Notes under the pieces: generated by a model
What the model was told of the DNA's origin: nothing
Seen by the model: only the letters and a program-made list of their open reading frames with translations
Database searches by the model: none
From: a virus
Virus record (IMG/VR): IMGVR_UViG_3300015171_000027
Span: 1-26,813 of that record
Reading direction: 5' to 3' (one strand)
DNA: 26,813 nt
In this document: piece by piece, positions 1-5,979 of the stretch
Position numbering within the stretch: the stretch's first letter is position 1
Layout of the letters: each line of letters starts with the position of its first letter
Program-made: the position numbers and the translations under genes

Positions 1-31
1 GCCAGTCTACAAGAAAGCGGTGCGCAAGTGA
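1..31 (+). CDS. 3' end of an unidentified gene (partial)
   Basis: Only the last nine codons are visible, reading in the second frame from the window start and ending in a TGA at 29-31. The residues end in KKAVRK. The stop overlaps the GTG start of the next gene in a GTGA arrangement, the junction used throughout this genome, which supports the frame. Nothing can be said about function. Confidence 0.5.
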   Translation, partial: PVYKKAVRK

Positions 32-156
32 AGTGGGTACTACTGATCGCGGCTGCAGTGATCGTGATGATCGCCGTGGCTTGCGTTGAACTAGCGGTCT
101 ACCGCGAGTGCCAGCGCACTCACCCTAACTGGTACTGTCTGGCAGGTGGTAAATGA
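28..156 (+). CDS. Tiny single-pass membrane protein
   Basis: The 42-residue product has one hydrophobic segment (about residues 3-20, rich in Val, Ile and Ala) after a short N-terminus with a single Lys. A polar tail follows with cysteines near residues 28 and 37. The GTG start at 28 overlaps the upstream TGA. The frame is also open upstream to the window edge, so a longer protein cannot be excluded. The sequence AVAC near residue 19 resembles a weak lipobox, but the -3 residue is Ala, so I do not call a lipoprotein. It opens a run of small overlapping genes. Function is unknown; accessory membrane or lysis-associated roles are possible but unsupported. Confidence 0.55.
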   Translation: MKWVLLIAAAVIVMIAVACVELAVYRECQRTHPNWYCLAGGK

Positions 157-335
157 TCACCACACGCAAGTCCGACCTGCTCGAAAGACTGGCCAACAAG
201 GTAACTGAGTTAGACCTTGCGCTGAAGGCGTTAGCTGACGAGGGCCCGACAGATTCGGGTGCCGCATACGTCGCCAGCGTCGCGCACGACATCGCCCGCA
301 TCGCCACACGACTATCGGAGAGGTGTATCAAGTGA
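153..335 (+). CDS. Small helical protein, unknown function
   Basis: The 60-residue product starts at the ATG of an ATGA overlap with the previous gene. It is mostly charged and helical, with Leu/Ala heptad-like spacing from about residue 8 to 30, and has no cysteine pairs until a single Cys near the C-terminus. No domain is recognised. Its stop overlaps the GTG of the next gene. The overlaps on both sides make translational coupling likely and are the main reason to accept so short a gene. Confidence 0.6.
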   Translation: MITTRKSDLLERLANKVTELDLALKALADEGPTDSGAAYVASVAHDIARIATRLSERCIK

Positions 336-478
336 CGTACCACTGCTTCACAAGTGTCGGCCTTCTTGCACTAATCATCGTACTTGCCGTGATAATCCGA
401 GACGCGTTCACCGTGGAAACGTGCGCAGTTACGCTCGTATTTGTTCTATGTGCTGACTGGATACAGGAGTGGCGATGA
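332..478 (+). CDS. Tiny two-pass membrane protein
   Basis: The 48-residue product starts at the GTG of a GTGA overlap and ends in a TGA that overlaps the next ATG. Two hydrophobic stretches are visible, about residues 8-22 and 31-41, separated by a short charged turn (RDAFTVE). Residues 42-48 form a charged, Trp-containing tail. The size and topology resemble small phage membrane proteins such as pinholins, but nothing in the neighbourhood (no endolysin) supports a lysis role. Function is unknown. Confidence 0.5.
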   Translation: MTYHCFTSVGLLALIIVLAVIIRDAFTVETCAVTLVFVLCADWIQEWR

Positions 479-693
479 AGAAGCTAGACGAGTTGGAAGA
501 GCGCGTGAGAACAGGGTGCTTCCAGCCACTCGCGCTGAGCCCGGACGAGGCTCGGGAACTCTTCGACGACTTGCGTGCGCTCATCGCTATCGCGCGCGCG
601 AGCTATCGGCTTCGTGAGGTCGGTGGCAACTTCGATGATGCGCAGCACGTCGCGGAGGTCGAGTGGTTCAAGGCGCTGGAGGCGCTCAAATGA
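475..693 (+). CDS. Small acidic helical protein, unknown function
   Basis: The 72-residue product has a helical, charge-rich sequence. An upstream in-frame GTG at 469 would lie inside the AGGAG motif at 465-469. The ATG at 475 sits five bases after that motif and overlaps the preceding stop as ATGA, so I chose 475. The protein begins MKKLDELEERV, and a later stretch (LSPDEARELFDDL) looks like a second helix. No family is recognised. Confidence 0.65.
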   Translation: MKKLDELEERVRTGCFQPLALSPDEARELFDDLRALIAIARASYRLREVGGNFDDAQHVAEVEWFKALEALK

Positions 694-1076
694 GCAACAT
701 CAAACCCGGCGACTGGGTTAGGCACGTGAACCATACGCGTAATGGCGTTTCCGGTGAGGTGAAGCGCGTGATGTCTGTCGAGGATGACGGATACCTGCAA
801 GTGTTTGACAACCACGGGGAGCGGTGGCCCCTTGAGAAATGCATCGCCGTCCACCCGCCGCGCGACAAGAGGTCACCGCGCAAGGTGACGTGGGCGGAGT
901 GCGTGGAGTGGCTAGAAAGCGCCAATCTCAATATGGGACCGAACTACGTCTACGTCTCCAAGCTTTGGTACCTGACCTACAACGGCAAGTCGTACTCAGC
1001 CCCGACCCGCATCGGCGTCGTGATGCAGGCCATGAAGGCCGCGAAGGCATATCTGGCGAAGGAGGTGAAGCCGTGA
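690..1076 (+). CDS. Hypothetical protein with an SH3-like N-terminus
   Basis: The 128-residue product starts at the ATG of an ATGA overlap. The N-terminal half (about residues 4-55) begins KPGDWVRHV and continues as alternating strands with a GEVKRV segment. This resembles the small SH3-like or KOW-like barrels common in phage accessory proteins, but that reading is only by pattern. The C-terminal half has aromatic residues (WYLTYNGKSY) followed by an Ala/Lys helix. No catalytic motif is seen. A regulatory or nucleic-acid-binding role is possible but unproved. Confidence 0.6.
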   Translation: MSNIKPGDWVRHVNHTRNGVSGEVKRVMSVEDDGYLQVFDNHGERWPLEKCIAVHPPRDKRSPRKVTWAECVEWLESANLNMGPNYVYVSKLWYLTYNGKSYSAPTRIGVVMQAMKAAKAYLAKEVKP

Positions 1077-1321
1077 CCGAATTCCCCATTCTATGGCCGA
1101 CGAATTCCGGCGCTCCGGCGTCGATTCCGTGGTCGGTCATCGCGCCGCACGAGAAGCAGGCGCTGAAGAATCACGGTGGACAGTCGTTGAAGCGACTCGC
1201 CGAGCGCGGCGGTCTCTCGCCGTGTAAGGCGGTTGCCGTTCTCGAAGACCGCGCATGGCTCAGGATGCCGCATGAGGCGGCGGTCGCTCGTCTCCTCGAA
1301 TTGACTGGGGGTGAGGCGTGA
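1073..1321 (+). CDS. Conserved phage hypothetical protein, 82 residues
   Basis: The product begins at a GTG that overlaps the upstream TGA as GTGA. It has an N-terminal Pro-rich segment, then PWSVIAPHEKQALKNHGG and a helical stretch around LKRLAERGGLSP. From memory this pattern recurs in small proteins of unknown function in tailed phages of proteobacteria. I know of no demonstrated role. The helix pair at residues 27-60 could be DNA- or protein-binding, but no canonical helix-turn-helix is clear. Confidence 0.65.
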   Translation: MTEFPILWPTNSGAPASIPWSVIAPHEKQALKNHGGQSLKRLAERGGLSPCKAVAVLEDRAWLRMPHEAAVARLLELTGGEA

Positions 1322-2535
1322 GCCGTATACTGACGGTGGTGGAGGCTCGAGATTGGCTGTTCAACGCATATCGTGACACCCGTGAGATGTTCGATTCCCA
1401 CGAAGCGCTCCGCGTGGAGCGGGATCGCGCGATCGCGCAACGCGACAATTGGAAGAAAGAGCACGACGGCGCGTGTGAACTAAGCGCGCGCAAGTCGGCG
1501 ATGATTGAGGATGCTCTCGGCCTCGACGCGCGGACCCATCCGGAGGAAGGGTGGCTCTTTGAGGAGTACCAGGCGGATATTCGCGCAATCAGAGCGGAGC
1601 GCGACACCCTTCGCGCCGAACGAGACGCCGCGATCGAGCGCGTCCGCATCGCCGATAACGTCGTGTGCTGGGGCGTCGCATGCGTGCACCAGGCCGCCGC
1701 ACTCGACCGCGCGATCGACCTGACGGAACGCGCCGAGAAGGCCGAAGCCGAGCGCATCGATATCCATGAGCGTCTACGGCTGGCAGAGCGCCACATCGAG
1801 CGGCTTGGCGAATACCTCGGGGAAGCCAACGACGGGCAGGATGAGGCGGAAGAAATCTGCAACGCGGCGATGTCTGTCGGGTTGGCGGAGTGTGGAGCGC
1901 TCCGCGCCGAGCGGGACGAGCTGCGGGGAAAGCAGTCGCTCCACGTAGGCAAGACGGCCGAGGAATGGGCGACGATCGCCGACGAACGTGGGTTCGCGCG
2001 GGATCGAGCAGTGCGTGAGCGGGACGCACTCGCGAAGCAACTCGACATGTACCGACCCGACGAACCTTGCAAGTGCGGGAGCGGGATCTACCCTCGCAAG
2101 TGCAGGCGCCACCCGTGGGAATACGACCTGCACATCGCCTCGATAAACTACGAGGGGGTAGTGGAAGAGAGAGACGAGCTGGAGGCGGAGCGGGACATAC
2201 TGCAAGGCATTCTGAAACAACGGGCGTCGCGATCCACGACCTTTGAAAAGCTATACGACGGGGCGGCGAAGGATCTAGACGCTGCCCGTCAGGCATCAGC
2301 CGCAGCATTCGCAGACCTCGCGACCGCGGCAAGCGCCGCCGTCATGCACGACGACGAGTACCCGCTGAAGGCGATACTGCGCGCCATTGCGGAGCGCGAC
2401 GACCTGCGCGCGCGGCTGGCGAAGGTTGTGGAATCTGGGGAGGAGTTGATGAAGTGGCCTAGCGGGTCTGTTCTTTACGTGCAGGCGAAGGGGCGATTGG
2501 CGGATGCGATCAATGCCGCGAAGGAGGACAAGTGA
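1318..2535 (+). CDS. Long coiled-coil protein with a SEC-C-like metal site
   Basis: The 405-residue product starts at GTG in a GTGA overlap. Most of it is coiled coil built on repeats such as ALRVERD, LRAERD and RERDAL, spread from about residue 30 to 380. Around residues 251-265 the sequence CKCGSGIYPRKCRRH interrupts the coil. It has the Cys-x-Cys-x8-Cys spacing and the CGSG core of SEC-C zinc motifs (C251, C253, C262, with H265 as possible fourth ligand, one residue later than usual). SEC-C motifs bind zinc and usually mediate protein contacts, as at the SecA C-terminus. The partner here is unknown. It is the largest gene of the early cluster, with no enzyme domain visible. A structural, scaffolding or host-takeover role would be inference. 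Confidence 0.75.
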   Translation: MSRILTVVEARDWLFNAYRDTREMFDSHEALRVERDRAIAQRDNWKKEHDGACELSARKSAMIEDALGLDARTHPEEGWLFEEYQADIRAIRAERDTLRAERDAAIERVRIADNVVCWGVACVHQAAALDRAIDLTERAEKAEAERIDIHERLRLAERHIERLGEYLGEANDGQDEAEEICNAAMSVGLAECGALRAERDELRGKQSLHVGKTAEEWATIADERGFARDRAVRERDALAKQLDMYRPDEPCKCGSGIYPRKCRRHPWEYDLHIASINYEGVVEERDELEAERDILQGILKQRASRSTTFEKLYDGAAKDLDAARQASAAAFADLATAASAAVMHDDEYPLKAILRAIAERDDLRARLAKVVESGEELMKWPSGSVLYVQAKGRLADAINAAKEDK

Positions 2536-2744
2536 AGTATCCGCCCTGCGAGTACTGCGGGATCGACCAGCACGGGCCGTGGGAGGACGGGCTACTCGAA
2601 TGCCGTTCACGACTCGTTGAGCAGTGTGACTGCGCGCGAGCCGAAGAGCGTGCCGCGATCGTGGCGTGGCTCCTAAAGCAGGAGGGACCGGAGACGTACC
2701 GGGACCTGGCGGACTGTATTGCGCAAGGGGAGCACCGAACGTGA
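2532..2744 (+). CDS. Small cysteine-rich, possibly zinc-binding protein
   Basis: The 70-residue product starts at GTG 2532, which overlaps the previous stop and follows an AGGAGG motif at 2522-2527. Its N-terminal half has five cysteines: C6 and C9 (CEYC), C24, and C32 and C34 (CDC), with a His at 14. This suggests a small zinc-binding fold, but the spacing matches no family I can name. The C-terminal half is a helix with REAI-type phage-like composition (EERAAIVAWLLKQEG). Function is unknown. Confidence 0.6.
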   Translation: MKYPPCEYCGIDQHGPWEDGLLECRSRLVEQCDCARAEERAAIVAWLLKQEGPETYRDLADCIAQGEHRT

Positions 2745-2980
2745 GCGTCTATCGCAAGCCGGGCGAAGTGACGGAGTACCCTCCTGTAGTGAAGCCATGG
2801 TATTACAGCGTCAGGAGCCGCGCGTGCGCCTCAGCGTTGCTGATTATCGCGTGCTCTGGCGTGCTCGGGTTGTGCATAGGTAATTGGAAGGACGGCGTGG
2901 CGGCCGTCGCTGCCGTTACGATCCTAGCGACGTGCATTGGTCTGTTTGCCATGCTCATCGACGGGAAGGACTGGCAATGA
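2741..2980 (+). CDS. Small two-pass membrane protein
   Basis: The 79-residue product starts at a GTG overlapping the upstream TGA. A 25-residue polar, Pro-containing N-terminus is followed by hydrophobic segments at about residues 28-46 and 52-72, joined by a short GNWKDG turn. The C-terminus is short and charged. Positive charges before the first segment suggest the N-terminus stays inside the cell. The topology would fit a holin-like or superinfection-exclusion protein, but no lysis gene is adjacent, so I leave function open. Confidence 0.6.
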   Translation: MSVYRKPGEVTEYPPVVKPWYYSVRSRACASALLIIACSGVLGLCIGNWKDGVAAVAAVTILATCIGLFAMLIDGKDWQ

Positions 2981-3162
2981 GCCTACCGAAGACGATGTAC
3001 ATGGTAGTGGTAATGCTGCCGCCGAAGGCGTGGCGCATAAACGACGCGCCCGTCAGGTTCCCCGGTGGCATCGTGGCCGTCGTGCCGGTGTACAGCACGC
3101 GTGAGGAGGCTGAGTCGGAGTGGCCTGGCCGAACGGTGCTCACTATCAGCGAGGAAGAATGA
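2977..3162 (+). CDS. Small hypothetical protein, 61 residues
   Basis: The product starts at the ATG of an ATGA overlap and ends in a TGA overlapping the next ATG. The sequence alternates beta-like segments (MYMVVVML, GGIVAVVPVYST) and ends in an acidic helix and EEE tail. The STREEAE segment resembles the ends of small phage proteins that take up modified ferredoxin-like or barrel folds, but no family is assigned. Acceptance rests on coupling to its neighbours and on codon usage like theirs. Confidence 0.55.
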   Translation: MSLPKTMYMVVVMLPPKAWRINDAPVRFPGGIVAVVPVYSTREEAESEWPGRTVLTISEEE

Positions 3163-3542
3163 GCCAGCCGGAGACAATACTTCGCTCCGCCATCATCGAC
3201 GCCCTCCGCGCGATGGGCATCTGGTGCAGCGCGAACAACATCGACCGGCGCTCGGGCCGACACGCCGGCCTCGGCATCGGGTCACCGGACATCATCGCGA
3301 TCGTGCCGGTGCCGTGCATCGTCAAGACGGGGCCCGGCGCCAAGGCGAGGTCTATCGGCCGGCTCGTAGGTCTCGAGTGCAAGAACGAAGTCAAGCCGGC
3401 ACCGTGGACCAAGGAGCAGCGGGCGTGGGGGCGCGACCTCGTGAGCCGAGGTGGCTTCTACGCCGTAGTCCACACTATTGACGAAGCCGTCATTGCCATC
3501 CAGGCGGCAAGAGCGGGCGAGACTGTCGAGGTGGCAGCCTAG
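3159..3542 (+). CDS. VRR-NUC-type PD-(D/E)xK nuclease
   Basis: The 127-residue product is a stand-alone nuclease domain. It has an N-terminal helix (ETILRSAIIDALRAMG), a GIGSPDIIAI strand carrying D44, a strand LVGLECKNE carrying E73 and K75, then a Gln-containing helix (WTKEQRAWG) and a final strand GGFYAVV. This order (Asp, then ExK, then a Q-bearing helix) is that of the PD-(D/E)xK fold in VRR-NUC proteins, which cut branched or structured DNA using divalent metal. Phage versions are usually single-domain and may resolve recombination or replication intermediates; the substrate here is unknown. It starts at the ATG of an ATGA overlap and ends the first overlapping gene train. It is the only nucleic-acid enzyme I recognise before the terminase. 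Confidence 0.85.
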   Translation: MSQPETILRSAIIDALRAMGIWCSANNIDRRSGRHAGLGIGSPDIIAIVPVPCIVKTGPGAKARSIGRLVGLECKNEVKPAPWTKEQRAWGRDLVSRGGFYAVVHTIDEAVIAIQAARAGETVEVAA

Positions 3543-3595
3543 TCGGAACCACGCTAAGACTCGGAAACGTTTCGGTTGTGGGAGGAGTCGAGACA
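3543..3595 (+). promoter_or_regulatory. Intergenic control region with palindrome and ribosome binding site
   Basis: This 53-base gap interrupts the overlapping gene train. It contains the perfect 10-bp palindrome GAAACGTTTC at 3564-3573 and, from 3581, GGAGGAG eight bases before the ATG at 3596. The Shine-Dalgarno position selects that ATG over the in-frame GTG at 3578. The palindrome could be an operator or part of a promoter, but I see no convincing -10/-35 pair and the site occurs once as far as I noticed. Confidence 0.35.
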
Positions 3596-4216
3596 ATGAG
3601 CAGTAGCATCGGGCCGAAGGACTTCTGGCGCGCGGAGTCCGATCTCTTGTGGTGGCACTGTTGGCAGGGCGGAGAGCTTGGGTTGAAGGCCCAGAGCTAC
3701 GACTTCGATGCGCCTCGAGTCGAGATGTCATCATCCGATGACAACATCCTCGCCATGTTCGCCCCGCGTCGGGTCAAGGCGGTACGGGCGTTCTACCGCC
3801 TCCGCCCTATTGTCGCGGAGTTTGCCGCTCGCCACCCCTACGATGCTGCCGTCATCCGCGATGCCTACACGCCGCACGGGTGGCCGACGCTGCTGCGTAC
3901 CGCGCTGTCGCTCCGCGGCAACCGCTCGTCGGTCTGCCTCGCTGGCCTGCTCTCGCTCTCGATAGTGGCGACCGAGGAGCGCAATCGCGCCTTGTCTGCG
4001 CTGAGCGTCGTCGACTATCTCGCCGAGGAACTGTCGCGCTTAGATAGCAAGGCTCGACGCGACCGAGCGGCCAAGGTGCTAGCGCGGACCGTTGAGGAAC
4101 TGACGGCCCTCCTGGACGCCGCAGTGGCCCGCTACGCGGCTATCTCCAAGGAGCACGCAGCGCAGGCCAAGGACAGCGGCGAAGCGTGGTACAGGGCGCT
4201 CGCAGGCGCAGTGTGA
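3596..4216 (+). CDS. Hypothetical protein with a Trp-rich N-terminus
   Basis: The 206-residue product starts at the ATG eight bases after GGAGGAG. The first 30 residues are unusually rich in tryptophan (FWRAESDLLWWHCW). Residues 55-130 look helical with an RRVKAVRAFYRLRP segment. The last 60 residues form long Ala/Glu/Arg helices (KVLARTVEELTALLDAAV). Its place after a regulatory gap and before a helix-turn-helix gene would suit a transcription-linked role, but I see no known DNA-binding or antiterminator motif. Function is unknown. Confidence 0.65.
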   Translation: MSSSIGPKDFWRAESDLLWWHCWQGGELGLKAQSYDFDAPRVEMSSSDDNILAMFAPRRVKAVRAFYRLRPIVAEFAARHPYDAAVIRDAYTPHGWPTLLRTALSLRGNRSSVCLAGLLSLSIVATEERNRALSALSVVDYLAEELSRLDSKARRDRAAKVLARTVEELTALLDAAVARYAAISKEHAAQAKDSGEAWYRALAGAV

Positions 4217-4569
4217 AGCCCCTACCGCGACACGACGGGATACGCACACTGGCAGAGGTCGCGAAACTGGCGGGTATCAGCCGGTACACTATCTGGCGCC
4301 ACTTTGCGGCGATGGCGGCACGCGACCGGAACGAGGGCAGAGACGCTGACTGGATGTGTCTCGCGGGACGCCGCAAGCTCGTTGTCAACATGGGCCGCCT
4401 CTACGTCGCGCACCCTGCCCTGTTCGACGTCGAGTATGCCACCAAGGACGATTGGGACGAGCATGAGGAGCGCATAGAGCACCTCGAATCCGCAGTCAGG
4501 GAGAGCGTCAAACGCATCAACGCGGTAGCATCGCGTGTAAGAGCTTTGGCTACTAAAAAGCAGGCTTAG
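4213..4569 (+). CDS. Helix-turn-helix protein with C-terminal coiled coil
   Basis: The 118-residue product starts at a GTG overlapping the upstream stop as GTGA. Residues 11-32 (RTLAEVAKLAGISRYTIWRH) match a helix-turn-helix of the excisionase/MerR or DNA-inversion type: a first helix, a Gly-Ile turn, then a recognition helix. A basic strand-like region follows (AGRRKLVVNMGRLY). Residues 83-115 form a coiled coil that could dimerise the protein. It may regulate phage transcription or act in DNA packaging or excision; the sequence does not decide. It is the last gene before a long structured gap, which it might control. Confidence 0.7.
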   Translation: MKPLPRHDGIRTLAEVAKLAGISRYTIWRHFAAMAARDRNEGRDADWMCLAGRRKLVVNMGRLYVAHPALFDVEYATKDDWDEHEERIEHLESAVRESVKRINAVASRVRALATKKQA

Positions 4570-4775
4570 GTACGAATTACGTAGCAGGCCGTAGCAGCCT
4601 GGTGCGCCGTCAACCCTATCGGGTATCAGGTAGCTACGCCTGGCTAGTTCCCCCCTCTGGCCATGGCGTAGCCGTCTGCCTACGTAAGGCGGCAGTTGAT
4701 GCGCTCCACGCTATGGCTCGTCGCGCAGATATCCCTTGCCGTGTACCTCCTGGTGCGACGTGCGAGGGACTCACG
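4570..4775 (+). other. 206-base gap with several potential stem-loops, possibly non-coding RNA
   Basis: No well-supported gene fills this gap. One frame is open from a GTG at 4602 into the following gene, but it has no ribosome binding site there, and a better start lies at 4776. The gap contains CAGGC/GCCTG near 4585-4600, ACCC/GGGT near 4613-4624, and the strong hairpin listed separately at 4633-4672. A second weak hairpin, GCCT/AGGC, lies near 4678-4690. An octamer CGTAGCAG occurs twice near the start. It could be a structured leader, a small RNA or part of a longer coding region. Confidence 0.35.
4633..4672 (+). other. Stem-loop with 12 base pairs and one bulged base
   Basis: GCTACGCC followed by TGGC (4633-4644) pairs with GCCA and GGCGTAGC (4660-4672), leaving one bulged T at 4664 and a 15-base C/T-rich loop. 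This is the strongest inverted repeat in the gap. No T-run follows, so it is not a typical terminator. The loop is a run of six C within pyrimidines, which could be single-stranded and accessible. Confidence 0.5.
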
Positions 4776-4970
4776 ATGACGCGATTACCGGGGCGCTCGG
4801 ATGACGAAGCGCCCGCCTACGACAGCGACGCGAGCCGCCTGACGAACCTCCGCAACCTGCTCGCCGAGTACGAGATGCGGAGCGTCCAGCAAGGCCGAGA
4901 GATCGCGTCGCTCCAAGGTCGCCTCAAGGCCATCGAGCAGATCCCGATCGCGATGCGTGAGTCCCGATGA
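4776..4970 (+). CDS. Small coiled-coil hypothetical protein
   Basis: The 64-residue product starts at ATG 4776, seven bases after GAGGG (4764-4768). This is the start I prefer over a longer GTG-initiated form from 4602. Residues 20-55 form a helix with coiled-coil character (LRNLLAEYEMRS, then SLQGRLKAIEQ). Its stop overlaps the next ATG as ATGA. No family is recognised. If the longer form is real, an extra 58 residues with unlike composition would precede it. Confidence 0.55.
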   Translation: MTRLPGRSDDEAPAYDSDASRLTNLRNLLAEYEMRSVQQGREIASLQGRLKAIEQIPIAMRESR

Positions 4971-5242
4971 CGGCCGCCACGAAGCCAGGCAGGTACACGC
5001 GGGACGGCATCCTGGCCTACCTCGACAGGCTAGCCGCTCGACGCCAGGCCATCAGCGCGCCCCCTACGCTCCGCGTCGTCAACGAGACCGAGCCCGCGTT
5101 CAGCCGCATCGACGACTATGCCAGCATGCATGCAGGCCGCGTCACTGAGGCGGACCACGCTCGCGAGGAGATGCGACTCCTCCTGACCCATCAGAGCGAC
5201 CAAGTGCCACCAGGCCTGGTATGCAGCGGGCGTCTGCCTTGA
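4967..5242 (+). CDS. Hypothetical protein, 91 residues
   Basis: The product starts at the ATG of an ATGA overlap. It has a basic N-terminus (KPGRYTRDGILAYLDRLAARR) that looks helical, a Pro-containing linker, and a second His- and Glu-rich helix around residues 58-78. No recognised domain or catalytic motif is present. The basic first helix could contact nucleic acid. The 3' end overlaps the next gene by 22 bases if that gene starts at 5221. Confidence 0.5.
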   Translation: MTAATKPGRYTRDGILAYLDRLAARRQAISAPPTLRVVNETEPAFSRIDDYASMHAGRVTEADHAREEMRLLLTHQSDQVPPGLVCSGRLP

Positions 5243-5439
5243 CCCGCAATAGAGCCGGGGGAAGCACCTGGACTGCGAACCTGACGCCATCCGAGGCCAG
5301 AGAGGTTCACGCCTACGACTCCGCGGCCGACGTCGTCTACATGGCGCTCTTGAAACTCGACGCCGAAGTTGTCGAGTACGATCGCGCTCTCCGCCACATG
5401 TTCAAGGGCGGGGAATGGCGCATCACTCGGAAGCTCTGA
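5221..5439 (+). CDS. Hypothetical protein, 72 residues
   Basis: The frame is open from ATG 5221, but a TTG at 5239 would give the usual four-base overlap with the previous stop, so the true start is uncertain. Neither has a good Shine-Dalgarno. From residue 20 the sequence reads LTPSEAREVHAYDSAADVV followed by a helix and a C-terminal FKGGEWRITRKL. No family is recognised. It is the last gene before a 164-base gap and so closes the early gene block. Confidence 0.5.
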   Translation: MQRASALTRNRAGGSTWTANLTPSEAREVHAYDSAADVVYMALLKLDAEVVEYDRALRHMFKGGEWRITRKL

Positions 5440-5603
5440 CGCCGCTGGCAACGTCGTAACAGGAAGCCGCGCGATTGTGCGGCACGTCAAAACAGCCTGT
5501 CAATAGAAAACTTTTGCATAGTGAAACCTTCTGGCAGAACGCCAGGTTTCAACAAATGACGCGTGAACGCGCGTTGATGTGGGTGAATGAATGAAGGCAA
5601 TCA
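5440..5603 (+). promoter_or_regulatory. Intergenic region with AT-rich patch and two hairpins, likely control region
   Basis: This 164-base gap is one of the two longest without a gene. GCCGCGC/GTGCGGC at 5466-5483 forms a 7-bp hairpin (one G-T pair, loop GATT) with no T-run. The stretch around 5497-5528 is distinctly AT-rich for this genome and includes TTGCATAGT at 5514-5522, which resembles an extended -10 element, but I find no matching -35. GAAAC/GTTTC plus CTGGC/GCCAG at 5523-5550 form a 10-bp stem with a 3-base bulge. AAGG at 5594-5597 serves the next gene. I infer a promoter for the packaging and head genes, without proof. Confidence 0.4.
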
Positions 5604-5753
5604 ATGCACGCTGACTACACGGGCATCGTCTGCCTCGTCATCATCTTCGCCGCGTCCGTCACCGGCATCGCCGCGAAGGACTGGCGAGCATGCTGCGTGA
5701 CTCTCGGAGTCGCGTTGTTCCTCCTCGTCATGATGCTCGTAGGCCATCGCTGA
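5604..5753 (+). CDS. Tiny two-pass membrane protein (holin-like size and topology)
   Basis: The 49-residue product starts at an ATG six bases after AAGG. Hydrophobic segments run at about residues 6-23 and 29-46, joined by a short AAKDWRA turn, with a short basic tail GHR. This is the size and topology of pinholin-type or class II holins. Some phages, T7 for example, carry holin near the terminase genes, and the small terminase candidate lies just downstream. No endolysin is visible, so holin remains a guess. The stop overlaps the next ATG by one base (TGATG). Confidence 0.55.
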   Translation: MHADYTGIVCLVIIFAASVTGIAAKDWRACCVTLGVALFLLVMMLVGHR

Positions 5754-5938
5754 TGGCCCGCTGCTCGCCCGGTTGCTACTCGGACCGCTACACTGAGACA
5801 GGCTACGCCCCCATGCGCGTTCCCCTCGCTCATCCAGTCAAGACTGAGACGCTCGATGGCGAACGCCATAACGGGCTCGAAGCGCTCGTCACCTCACTGG
5901 CGCTCCTCATCGCCATCTATCTAATCGGTCGGCTGTAG
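5753..5938 (+). CDS. Small C-terminally anchored membrane protein
   Basis: The 61-residue product shares one base with the previous stop. The first 40 residues are polar with two cysteines (C4, C8) and several Tyr and Arg. A single hydrophobic segment spans about residues 43-59 and ends in GRL. The arrangement is that of a tail-anchored protein with the bulk in the cytoplasm. Its pairing with another tiny membrane protein suggests the two work together, perhaps in lysis or exclusion, but there is no direct evidence. Confidence 0.55.
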   Translation: MARCSPGCYSDRYTETGYAPMRVPLAHPVKTETLDGERHNGLEALVTSLALLIAIYLIGRL

Positions 5939-5979
5939 TCGCACGTCACCATACATCCTTTTCAGTCACGTATATTGCT
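5939..5979 (+). promoter_or_regulatory. Short gap before small terminase with TATATT and no clear ribosome binding site
   Basis: The 41-base gap has TATATT at 5971-5976, only four bases before the ATG. No purine-rich Shine-Dalgarno is present at a normal distance. If TATATT were a -10 box, transcription would begin at or within the start codon, giving a leaderless message. No good -35 is visible, so this is weak. Confidence 0.2.

Noticed and set aside
1260-2072. A 270-codon open frame on the minus strand
   Set aside because: It lies wholly inside the coiled-coil gene, is rich in Ser and Arg as expected from reverse reading of GC-rich Glu/Arg/Ala codons, and has no ribosome binding site or neighbours on that strand.
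3578-3595. GTG 3578 as start of the Trp-rich protein
   Set aside because: It would place the GGAGGAG motif inside the gene. ATG 3596 is correctly spaced from it.
4602-4775. Longer GTG-initiated version of the 4776 gene
   Set aside because: There is no ribosome binding site before GTG 4602, and the extra residues differ in composition from the rest. ATG 4776 has a good GAGGG. I keep it as a possibility only.
4570-4775. A tRNA gene in the structured gap
   Set aside because: No T-loop GTTC-type motif and no acceptor stem of seven pairs could be found.
5466-5483. Rho-independent terminator after the early genes
   Set aside because: The hairpin is short and followed by ACGTCAAAACAG, with no T-run.
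5591-5614. Leader peptide ATG at 5591
   Set aside because: It would encode only seven residues ending in TGA and overlaps the ribosome binding site of the next gene; nothing supports a role.
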